Shown: positions 57,031 through 64,000 of the stretch, in pieces
Numbering within the stretch: the stretch's first letter is position 1
How the letters are laid out: each line of letters opens with the position of its first letter
From: DASRDU01 sp035560235
GTDB lineage: Bacteria; Acidobacteriota; Blastocatellia; RBC074
NCBI GenBank assembly: GCA_035560235.1
Contig: DATMAG010000025.1
Location: forward strand, 1 to 64,000
Reading direction: 5' to 3'
Length of the DNA: 64,000 bases
Notes under the pieces: model-generated
Databases searched by the model: none
What the model saw: only the letters and a program-made list of their open reading frames with translations
Told to the model about the DNA's origin: nothing
Program-made: the position numbers and the translations under genes

Positions 57031-58260
57031 ATGACGTATTTCAGCAATCACACTCGGAAGACCGCGGCGGCACTCGTGGCAGTGACGCTCATATTCACCA
57101 TGCTCATCATCCCGGCAGACTGGTCCATCGCGGCTGATCACGGCGACTCGCCCAACAACGCCAACGACCGCGCTGGCGACCTCGGTGATACCTACCTGTT
57201 TCTCGATCCGAACGACAACACCAAAGTTGTCATGCTGACCACCGTGCAGGGCTTCATCGTCCCCGGCGAGGCGGTCAACTTCGGCATCTTCGATCACAAC
57301 CTGCGTTTCCGCTTCGAGCTTGAAACCAACGGCGACGCAGCGCCGGATCACTTCATTGATGTCTTCTTCTCGGAGAAGGTGAATGCCGCCAACAATCCGC
57401 AGGTGGCAACCATCATCTCCTCCTTCTTCCCGACCTTCACGGCCAACACCACCCCGTCGAGTCTCGGCACAACTGTCCCGACCCCGACAATCACGACCTC
57501 ACCCGAAGGCGTCTCGTTCTTTGCCGGGCAGGTGGATGATCCGTTCTTCTTCGATGTCCCGGCCTTCGCGCGCTTCAACGCCTCGGTCAGCGCCGGGACG
57601 CCTGATCCCACACAGTTCAACCGGGGCCGCGACACCTTCGCCGGATATTCAACCCTGGGCATCGCGCTGAGCGTGCCGATCACGCTGATCAGTCCGATCA
57701 TGCGCGGCTCGGCCAACAACCTGCTCGGCCTCGATACCCGCACGGCGCGGCGTCAGGCCGCAAGCATTACGCGCAGGCCCGTGCGCGGCGGTTCGTTCTT
57801 CACCTATACCGATGTTGACCGCGACGGCAATCCGGCAGTCAATGCGCTGCTGATTCCGTATGCGCGCAAGAACGAATACAACCTGGCCTCGCAGACGGAC
57901 GATGCCGCAGGCCGCTTTGCCAGTGATATTGTGGCGGCCCTGCAGCGCTTCGGCACCAGTTCAGCCAACATCAACACGCTCGCCAGTGTGGCGGTCGTCA
58001 AAGGCGATTACCTGCGCTGCAACCTGAGCCTGGCCAATACCGGCACAGGCGGCGGCACCAATGCTCCGGCAGCCTTCCCGAACGGGCGCAGACTCGGTGA
58101 TGACGTGGTTGACATCCTGCTGACGATCATCGCCAACGGAACGAAACTGGGCGACAACGTGGATGCCAACGACGTGCCGTTCCGCGATACCTTCCCGTTC
58201 TTTGCGCCGCAGCCGCAGCCGTTCGACAAAGGCACGACTGACGACCGCACGCGGAACTAA
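57031..58260 (+). CDS. DUF4331 family exported protein
   Basis: A 409-residue protein with a signal peptide (~1-35, ending SIAA) and the diagnostic DUF4331 opening DHGDSPNNANDRAGDLGDTY, followed by YLFLDPNDNTKVVMLTTVQGF. The C-terminal part includes GRRLGDDVVDILLTII, also typical. DUF4331 proteins are secreted and of unknown function. A GGGAGAA site precedes the ATG. It lies 59 bp after the TIGR03437 gene and 85 bp before the TPR lipoprotein. Confidence 0.92.
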   Translation: MTYFSNHTRKTAAALVAVTLIFTMLIIPADWSIAADHGDSPNNANDRAGDLGDTYLFLDPNDNTKVVMLTTVQGFIVPGEAVNFGIFDHNLRFRFELETNGDAAPDHFIDVFFSEKVNAANNPQVATIISSFFPTFTANTTPSSLGTTVPTPTITTSPEGVSFFAGQVDDPFFFDVPAFARFNASVSAGTPDPTQFNRGRDTFAGYSTLGIALSVPITLISPIMRGSANNLLGLDTRTARRQAASITRRPVRGGSFFTYTDVDRDGNPAVNALLIPYARKNEYNLASQTDDAAGRFASDIVAALQRFGTSSANINTLASVAVVKGDYLRCNLSLANTGTGGGTNAPAAFPNGRRLGDDVVDILLTIIANGTKLGDNVDANDVPFRDTFPFFAPQPQPFDKGTTDDRTRN

Positions 58261-58345
58261 CTCTCCTCAGTTCCCTGTCCGCGCCGTGAATGTTCCGAGC
58301 GTTCGCGGCGCGGATCCTTTGCAGTTCTCAGGTGTAATCAGAACC

Positions 58346-59683
58346 ATGCATAATCATTCAATCCTCATCGCGCTGCTGCTGACTCTGACGCCACTGACGG
58401 CGTGCGGCGTGCTCTCGGCTGAGCGTAACGTGCCGGTAACGAAGGCGGCAGTGAAGATTCCACCGGCCAGAGCGATTCCTGAAAATTCGGATGCCGGTGA
58501 AGCGGCGATCCGGTTTCTCGAGAATCGCGTCAAGGGTGATCCCGATGACATCGTCGCGCACAACCGGCTCGGCGGTTATTACCTGCAGCGGCTGCGCGAG
58601 ACGGGCAATGTGACCTGGCTCGAACTCGCCACGCGCACGGCGCAGGCTTCGCTGCGGGCTGTTCCGGCTGAGCAGAATCCGGGCGGGCTGGCGCTGCTGG
58701 CGCAAACGGAATTCGCGGCGCACAACTTCAATGCCGCGCGCGATGCGGCAACTCAGTTGCTCAGCATCAGGCACTGGCAGGACGCGAACCGCAGCTTTCC
58801 GCATCAGATGCTCGGCGATGCCCTGCTTGAACTGGGCGATTACGACGGGGCCGAAGAAGCTTACCGGCAGATGAAAAAGTCAGGCAGCGGCGTCGCAGTC
58901 ATCACGCGGCTCGCGCATCTGGCCTGGCTCAAGGGCAAACCAAATGAAGCGCAGCAGCTTTACGGCGAAGCGCTCAGTCTGGCGACAGAGCAGGTTCCGC
59001 CTGCACGCGAAACTGTCGCCTGGTGCCGCTGGCAGCTTGGCGAACTGGCTTTTGCGACGGGCGATTATGAAACTGCGGAAAAACATTATGCTGACGCGCT
59101 GATTACCTTTCCGAACTACTTTCGCGCGCTCGCCGGACTTGGCCGCGCCCGCGCTGCACGAGGCGACCTCACGGGCGGCATCGAGCAGTACGAACAGGCA
59201 GTCAGAATCATTCCCGAACCAGTCTTCGTTGCCGCGCTCGGCGATCTGTACGCGCAGGCCGGGCGCGCCAGAGAATCTGCTGCGCAATACGCCCTGGTTG
59301 AGCAGACCGCAAAGCTCAGCGCAGCGAGCGGCGTGCTTTACAATCGCCAGCTCGCGCTCTTTTATGCCGATCACGACCTGAACCCGCAGCAGGCGTACGA
59401 ACAGGCCGCGAAGGAGTACGAAGCGCGGCGCGACATTTACGGAGCCGATGCGCTGGCGTGGACTGCGCTCAAGGCGGGCCGCGTCAGCGAAGCACAGAAT
59501 TCCATCACAGAAGCGCTGCGGCTGGGCACGCAGGATGCGCGCCTGTTCTATCACGCCGGAGTCATTGCCCGCGCCGCCGGTGATCGTCAGGCTGCGCGCA
59601 ATTACCTGCAACGCGCGCTGAATATCAGCCCGCAGTTCGACCCGTTGCAGTCATCATTTGCCCGCAAACTGCTGGCAGAGTAA
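58346..59683 (+). CDS. TPR lipoprotein
   Basis: ATG 58346 begins a lipoprotein signal peptide with lipobox LTAC (Cys20). The 445-residue product then has TPR units through most of its length: DDIVAHNRLGGYYLQRLRE, GDYDGAEEAYRQMKKSG, GDYETAEKHYADALITFPNY and AARNYLQRALNISPQFDP at the end. It lies between DUF4331 and the metal transporter on the same strand, so a joint role at the envelope is inferred. Confidence 0.88.
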   Translation: MHNHSILIALLLTLTPLTACGVLSAERNVPVTKAAVKIPPARAIPENSDAGEAAIRFLENRVKGDPDDIVAHNRLGGYYLQRLRETGNVTWLELATRTAQASLRAVPAEQNPGGLALLAQTEFAAHNFNAARDAATQLLSIRHWQDANRSFPHQMLGDALLELGDYDGAEEAYRQMKKSGSGVAVITRLAHLAWLKGKPNEAQQLYGEALSLATEQVPPARETVAWCRWQLGELAFATGDYETAEKHYADALITFPNYFRALAGLGRARAARGDLTGGIEQYEQAVRIIPEPVFVAALGDLYAQAGRARESAAQYALVEQTAKLSAASGVLYNRQLALFYADHDLNPQQAYEQAAKEYEARRDIYGADALAWTALKAGRVSEAQNSITEALRLGTQDARLFYHAGVIARAAGDRQAARNYLQRALNISPQFDPLQSSFARKLLAE

Positions 59684-59724
59684 TCTGTCAAAGCGTGACA
59701 TTCTGATGAGAAGAAGAGAGATGA

Positions 59725-59812
59725 CGGAACAGACGGAAATAACGAAACCAACGAAACGGAACTGAACAGGTTCAGAAATTTCCGCGTGTTTCGTTTTTTT
59801 CCGCGTGTTCCG
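59725..59812. repeat. imperfect inverted repeat before the metal transporter gene
   Basis: Left arm 59725-59748 (CGGAACAGACGGAAATAACG...) and right arm 59788-59812 are near reverse complements over a 39-bp spacer, with tandem-like words (AACGAAAC, CGTGTTTCG) inside. Confidence 0.7.
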
Positions 59813-59863
59813 CGTTTTCTCCTTCTGTGCTTTCTCTGTTTCACTTAACAACCTTCGATCCTG

Positions 59864-62056
59864 ATGAACTTTCGACTTCGCCCCGTTCTGATTGCTTTCA
59901 GCCTGGTCGTGCCGGCGCTGAGTGCGCTGGCGCATCCGCTGGGACAATTCACGGTCAATCACTTCACGCGCATTGAATCGGGCGCTGACCGCCTGCGCCT
60001 GCGTTACGTTGTTGATCTGGCCGAACTCGCCACGTTTCAGGAACTGCAAAAGGCCGACACCGACAGCAGCGGCTCGCTCTCTGAAGCCGAATCGCAGGCC
60101 TATCTTGAGCGCGTCGTGAATGAATTTTTGAGCGGCCTGAGCCTGACTGCCGATGGTCAGCCGGTTTCACTGCAGGTCACGCACCGCATTCTGTCGCTGC
60201 CGCCAGGCGCGGCCAACCTGCCGACGATGCGCATCGAGTGCGATTTTGAGGGCCGCCTGCCTTCAGGCCCGGCTCTGGTCAGAAAACTTCAGTTCACAGA
60301 CAACAATCACCGCGACCGGCAGGGCTGGCACGAAATCGTGGTTGTTCCGACAAGTGGCGCGGCAGTCTTTGACAGCACGGCTTTTGGCAACGGCATTACC
60401 GATGAATTGAAAGCTTACCCGGAAGACATGCTGCTGGCGCCGCTCAGTGAACGATCAGCCGCATGGTCAGTGGCGCCGGGCGCTGCGCCGGCGGGCGCGC
60501 AACCGCTGCTCACGCGCGCAGGCAAACCGCTCGCTGACAAAAGCAGCGCAACGACGCGGTGGCTGATGGCGCACATCAATTCATCAGATTTTGCCGTCAT
60601 AGCGCTGCTGCTGGCTTTCGTGCTGGGCGCGCTGCACGCCTTCACGCCCGGTCACGGCAAAACCGTTGTCGGAGCTTATCTGGCCGGCTCAAAAGGCACG
60701 GTCAGACACGCCTTCTTTCTGGGCGCAACGGTGACGGTGACGCATACGCTCTCGGTTTATGCGCTGCTGCTGGTGACGCTGGCCGGGTCACGATTTTTCA
60801 GGGCTGAAACTTTCGTGCAGGCGCTCGGCATCATTTCGGGCGTCATCATTCTGGTGATGGGCCTGAGCCTGTTCGTGCAGCGGCTGCGTTCAGCCTTTGC
60901 GCCCGCGCACGATCACGCACACGATCACGAACATTCACACGACGGGCATTCGCATTCGCATTTGCCGCCTGAACAGGTGACGTGGCGCAACCTGCTTTCG
61001 CTCGGCATTTCGGGCGGGCTGCTGCCGTGCGAAGCGGCGCTGGCCCTGGCCATCGGAGCCATTGGCATCAATCGCCCGGCCTTCGGGCTGCTGCTGATTC
61101 TGGCCTTCAGCCTGGGCCTGGCCGGAGTGCTGACCGGCATCGGCATCGCCTTTGTTTACACGGGCGATTTTCTCAAATCGCGCAGCCGCCAGCAGAGCGC
61201 CCTGCAAAGCGTGGCCACCACACTGCCCGCCCTCAGCGCGCTGGTGATTGCGGTCATCGGCGGGTTCATCACCTGGCAGGCGCTCGAACAGGCCGGAGTC
61301 AGATTCAGCGAACTGCTCACGACGGCTGAACCGGCGAGTTCGCTTTCGACCATTTCAGTGCTGACGCTCGGCCTTGTCCTCGGACTCAAGCACGCAGTAG
61401 AAGCCGATCACCTGGCCGCCGTCACAGCCATTGTCAGCGAACGCAAAAGCCTGCTGAGTTCAACTCTGGTCGGCGGGTTGTGGGGCATCGGTCACACGAT
61501 TCCGATTCTGCTGGTCGGGCTGGCCGTGATTATTCTGCGCGTGGAAATCAAAGAGCGCGTCGGGCTGTCGCTTGAATTCTGCGTCGGGCTGATGCTGATT
61601 GCGCTCGGCGCGCACGCCTTGTGGAAGCTGCTGCGCGGCGACCGTCTGCATCTGCACGCCCATAAACACGGCGGGCACGTTCACCTGCATCCGCACTTTC
61701 ACGAAAGGAAATCGCCGCACGATGAAGCGCACACGCATCATGGTTTCAGGCTCGGACTGCGCCCGCTCTTTGTCGGAATGATGCACGGGCTGGCGGGCAG
61801 CGCGGCGCTCGTGCCGCTCGTGGTGGCTGAAATCCGCTCGCCGCTCGTCGGCATGTTTTACATGCTCGTTTTCGGCTGCGGTTCGATTGGCGGGATGATG
61901 CTGATGAGTTCGCTGGTCGGGCTGCCGCTGCACCTGACTGCCTCGCGTTTCGTGCGTTTCAATTACGCGATGCGCGCCCTGGCCGGACTCTTCAGCGTCG
62001 GGTTCGGATTGTTTATGGTCTACAAAATCGGCTTTACCGAAGGGCTGCTGCGCTGA
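59864..62056 (+). CDS. fused double NicO-type nickel/cobalt transporter with EF-hand-like loop
   Basis: A 730-residue membrane protein with a signal peptide (~1-24). Residues ~25-220 are extracytoplasmic and contain an EF-hand-like loop (DTDSSGSLSEAE). The first transporter unit (~245-350) has the RcnA-type HAFTPGHGKTVVGAYL motif and THTLSVYALLLV, then a His/Asp-rich loop (DHAHDHEHSHDGHSHSH). The second unit (~500-720) has the NiCoT/UreH-type LKHAVEADHLAAVTAIVS and a second His-rich loop (HLHAHKHGGHVHLHPHFH). Two transporter types in one chain is unusual. Nickel or cobalt transport, possibly export, is inferred. Confidence 0.88.
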   Translation: MNFRLRPVLIAFSLVVPALSALAHPLGQFTVNHFTRIESGADRLRLRYVVDLAELATFQELQKADTDSSGSLSEAESQAYLERVVNEFLSGLSLTADGQPVSLQVTHRILSLPPGAANLPTMRIECDFEGRLPSGPALVRKLQFTDNNHRDRQGWHEIVVVPTSGAAVFDSTAFGNGITDELKAYPEDMLLAPLSERSAAWSVAPGAAPAGAQPLLTRAGKPLADKSSATTRWLMAHINSSDFAVIALLLAFVLGALHAFTPGHGKTVVGAYLAGSKGTVRHAFFLGATVTVTHTLSVYALLLVTLAGSRFFRAETFVQALGIISGVIILVMGLSLFVQRLRSAFAPAHDHAHDHEHSHDGHSHSHLPPEQVTWRNLLSLGISGGLLPCEAALALAIGAIGINRPAFGLLLILAFSLGLAGVLTGIGIAFVYTGDFLKSRSRQQSALQSVATTLPALSALVIAVIGGFITWQALEQAGVRFSELLTTAEPASSLSTISVLTLGLVLGLKHAVEADHLAAVTAIVSERKSLLSSTLVGGLWGIGHTIPILLVGLAVIILRVEIKERVGLSLEFCVGLMLIALGAHALWKLLRGDRLHLHAHKHGGHVHLHPHFHERKSPHDEAHTHHGFRLGLRPLFVGMMHGLAGSAALVPLVVAEIRSPLVGMFYMLVFGCGSIGGMMLMSSLVGLPLHLTASRFVRFNYAMRALAGLFSVGFGLFMVYKIGFTEGLLR

Positions 62057-62057
62057 A

Positions 62058-62426
62058 TCAGGCGGCAGGGATTGGCCCCGCCGCAACCAGTTTCTTCCGG
62101 CCGGCATTCACAATCAGATTCAGCCCTTCCAGAGTCCTTGCGCCGAGCAGAATCAGGTCTCCCTTTTCAGCAAAGACCACTTCATCAACCGTGAAGTATT
62201 TGTCATACCTGATAATCGCAAATCCGACGCTGCGCGTAATCTGCTGCCCGTTGGCCATAACGAACGGCAGATCCTTCTTTTCACGCCTGACGCCAATTCT
62301 TTCGAGCGTGGCTGCCGGTATCCAGGTGTATTCGCTGCCGGTGTCCACCAGCATTTTGCTGATGACGGCAGAACGGCTGCGCTCAGCAACGTTTTCGATT
62401 TTGCACCTGATGTAGAACGTGCCCAT
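62058..62426 (-). CDS. retropepsin-like aspartyl protease
   Basis: A 122-residue protein with a single aspartyl-protease signature: MLVDTGSEYTWIPAATLERI (catalytic Asp in DTGS) near residue 28, a flap-like segment, and DLILLGARTLEGLNLIV as the second hydrophobic-Gly motif. Clan AA retropepsins act as dimers; bacterial relatives are processing proteases or of unknown role. No signal peptide is seen, so it may be cytosolic. It is convergent with the transporter gene. Confidence 0.88.
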   Translation of the reverse strand: MGTFYIRCKIENVAERSRSAVISKMLVDTGSEYTWIPAATLERIGVRREKKDLPFVMANGQQITRSVGFAIIRYDKYFTVDEVVFAEKGDLILLGARTLEGLNLIVNAGRKKLVAAGPIPAA

Positions 62427-62590
62427 AGGCTTTCTCTTTCAATTCCCCTTTCAGAATTGCAGATGTGCTGCTTCCTGCGATTGAATTTTCTCGCACTTCC
62501 AGTCAGGAATGTCCGTATCCTGCAGTATAAAATATCAGATGAGTACGGTTGCCGTCAGATTTTCACGGCCACAGCCGGAGCATTCAAATT

Positions 62591-63259
62591 ATGTGCGGAC
62601 GATTCACACAACATCACAACGAGGACGAAATCATTGAGCGGTTCGCAGTCAGCGAGGTCGCCTTTGAGCCGGTGCCGCGCTACAACATCGCGCCGACGCA
62701 GTATCTGGCGGCGATCATCGCGCAGCCCGATGGCAGACTGCTGACTTCGTTTCGCTGGGGGCTGGTGCCGCGCTGGGCGAAGGATCTGAAGCTCGCGGCC
62801 AGCATGATCAATGCGCGGGCTGAAACTGTCGCTGACAAGGCGGCCTATCGCACGCCGCTGCAACGGCAGCGCTGTCTGATTCCGGCTGACGGCTGGTATG
62901 AATGGAAGAAGACTGCGAACGGCAAGCAGCCGTACTACTTCCGTCGCCGCGATGGCGGGCTGTTTGCCTTCGCGGGTTTGTGGGATGAATGGAAAGACCC
63001 GGCGACCGCAGAACCGCTGCGCACCTGCACGATCATCACCTGCGCGGCGAATGAACTCGCCGCGCCCGTTCACGACCGGATGCCCGTCGTTCTCACGCCT
63101 GAACACGAAGCGCTGTGGCTCGATTCAAAGCCAGTCGGCGTGCTTGCGCTGACCGAACTGCTGACGCCGTATCCGGCTGATGAACTGGAAGCCATTCCTG
63201 TTTCGCGCGCGGTCAATTCCCCGTCCGTTGACAGCCCTGAGCTGATCGCCGGGATTTGA
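62591..63259 (+). CDS. SRAP-family protein (YedK/HMCES-like) abasic-site shield
   Basis: ATG 62591 is chosen because the catalytic Cys must be residue 2 after Met removal (MCGRFTQ). The 222-residue protein shows all SRAP signatures: PRYNIAPTQ, FRWGLVPRWAKD, INARAET, RCLIPADGWYEWKK (Glu) and APVHDRMPVVL (His). SRAP proteins form a thiazolidine crosslink with abasic sites in single-stranded DNA, protecting them during replication. Confidence 0.94.
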   Translation: MCGRFTQHHNEDEIIERFAVSEVAFEPVPRYNIAPTQYLAAIIAQPDGRLLTSFRWGLVPRWAKDLKLAASMINARAETVADKAAYRTPLQRQRCLIPADGWYEWKKTANGKQPYYFRRRDGGLFAFAGLWDEWKDPATAEPLRTCTIITCAANELAAPVHDRMPVVLTPEHEALWLDSKPVGVLALTELLTPYPADELEAIPVSRAVNSPSVDSPELIAGI

Positions 63260-63268
63260 ATGAAACCT

Positions 63269-64000
63269 TCACCGGGATGAACTGCGCGATTTCCCGGCTT
63301 TGCCTGCGGCAGCAGACATGGTTTTGCGCGCCAGCTTCGGAATGATTTCGCGTTCGTAAAACTGAAAGAATCCCTCCTGATCAGGTCCGACCTGATGCAC
63401 CCAGACGTGGTGAAATCCGGCATCGGCGTACTCATTCAGCTTCTCCAGATGCGCCCCGGGATCAGAGCCACAGATGACCACTCTGGCCACGTCATCTTCA
63501 GTCACCATCTGCGCGGCCTGCTCGAAGTGTGCCGGCACAGGCAGCACCTGTGAAAGTTCACCCCTGATGGCTGCGTTCGGCCAGCATTCAAAGGCCGTGC
63601 GGCGCGCCTGAGCTTCATCCTGAGCGTAACAGACCGTCATCTCGGCAAAACATGGTTTGCCCTTGCCGCCTGCCTTCTTGAACTTCTGTCTGATCTCTTT
63701 TTCCGGCGCGGTTGCGCACAGCCCGTCACCAATGCGGCCTGCAAGTTCCGCTGATTTCGGCCCGCTCGCTGCGACCAGAATCGGCGGAGGCTCTGCGGGC
63801 AGCGTGTACAGTCGTGCGTTTTCGACCGTGTAGTATTTGCCGTGAAAGCTCTGCTGCCCGCCCTGCCAGAGCTGCCGGATCACCGTGACGGCTTCCTCAA
63901 GCATCTCCTGCCGCACATCGGCTTCGGGCCAGTGGTCACCGAGAATATGTTCGTTGAGGTTTTCGCCCGAACCGACGCCGAGCATAAACCGCCCCGGCAT
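63269..64000 (-). CDS. F420-dependent LLM class oxidoreductase (TIGR03557-like), N-terminus beyond window
   Basis: The frame runs off the right edge; 243 C-terminal residues are visible. Motifs include GRFMLGVGSGENLNEH, PPILVAASGPKSAELAGRIGDG (phosphate-binding region) and FHHVWVHQVGPDQEGFF near the end, matching the F420-dependent glucose-6-phosphate-dehydrogenase-like group. It implies, but does not prove, that the organism makes F420. It is convergent with the SRAP gene with a 9-bp gap. Confidence 0.85.
   Translation of the reverse strand: MPGRFMLGVGSGENLNEHILGDHWPEADVRQEMLEEAVTVIRQLWQGGQQSFHGKYYTVENARLYTLPAEPPPILVAASGPKSAELAGRIGDGLCATAPEKEIRQKFKKAGGKGKPCFAEMTVCYAQDEAQARRTAFECWPNAAIRGELSQVLPVPAHFEQAAQMVTEDDVARVVICGSDPGAHLEKLNEYADAGFHHVWVHQVGPDQEGFFQFYEREIIPKLARKTMSAAAGKAGKSRSSSR

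Overview
The window looks like a chromosomal segment of an Acidobacteriota bacterium, most likely class Blastocatellia. This is inferred from gene content, not from a marker gene: two Oar-type TonB-dependent receptors with carboxypeptidase-regulatory-like N-termini, two secreted proteins with the Solibacter-type TIGR03437 domain, a DUF1501 protein, BlaI/M56 regulators, HEAT and TPR proteins, and GC-rich DNA. No rRNA, tRNA, transposase, integrase or CRISPR array was seen. The two edge genes (hybrid CheA at the left, an F420-type LLM oxidoreductase at the right) are cut by the window.

Layout. 1-1906: end of a chemotaxis-type hybrid CheA followed by CheB. 1996-9888: OmpA-like protein, DUF1501 protein, two exported proteins and a first Oar-like outer-membrane receptor. 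10329-14601: a minus-strand operon of ECF sigma factor, membrane anti-sigma factor and two HEAT-repeat proteins. 14853-17532: a tight plus-strand run of eight or nine very small genes. At least four resemble miniature or divergent copies of core gene-expression proteins: Hfq/LSm, bS21, IF-1 and RNA polymerase omega. They sit with a double helix-turn-helix protein and two small Cys-rich proteins, behind a leader whose hairpin pairs the first Shine-Dalgarno. This is the most unusual locus here. 17656-21644: BlaI repressor, M56 (BlaR1-like) membrane protease and a secreted neighbour. The protease and the neighbour share the same 29-residue helical repeat, and two BlaI-type operators flank a recognisable promoter.

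22029-35469 holds a methyltransferase, a Rho-N protein, a 2026-residue BNR/BACON/NHL/TIGR03437 secreted protein, a luciferase-like oxidoreductase, a CAP protein and a large TPR protein. 36495-43941 is a coherent phospho-signalling island: zinc-ribbon/FHA protein, Ser/Thr kinase with zinc ribbons and FHA, RDD membrane protein, zinc-ribbon/TPR protein, FHA-GAF-PP2C phosphatase, and a PrsW-type intramembrane protease fused to zinc ribbon and FHA. Kinase, phosphatase, phosphopeptide readers and a membrane protease lie side by side, suggesting phosphorylation-controlled intramembrane proteolysis.

43916-54567 is mostly minus strand: acetyltransferase/NDP-forming acyl-CoA synthetase, BCAM0308-type zinc protein, tandem universal stress protein, M48 protease, sugar-isomerase-like protein and a second Oar-like receptor with a clear intrinsic terminator. 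55229-62056 is a plus-strand group: TIGR03437/PPC protein, DUF4331 protein, TPR lipoprotein and a fused double NicO-type metal transporter with an EF-hand-like loop. The right end holds a retropepsin-like protease, a SRAP (YedK/HMCES) protein and the partial F420-type oxidoreductase.

A recurring feature of the non-coding DNA is long snap-back inverted repeats (arms about 15-47 nt, spacers about 8-50 nt) in at least eight intergenic gaps. Some are built from heptamer tandem words.
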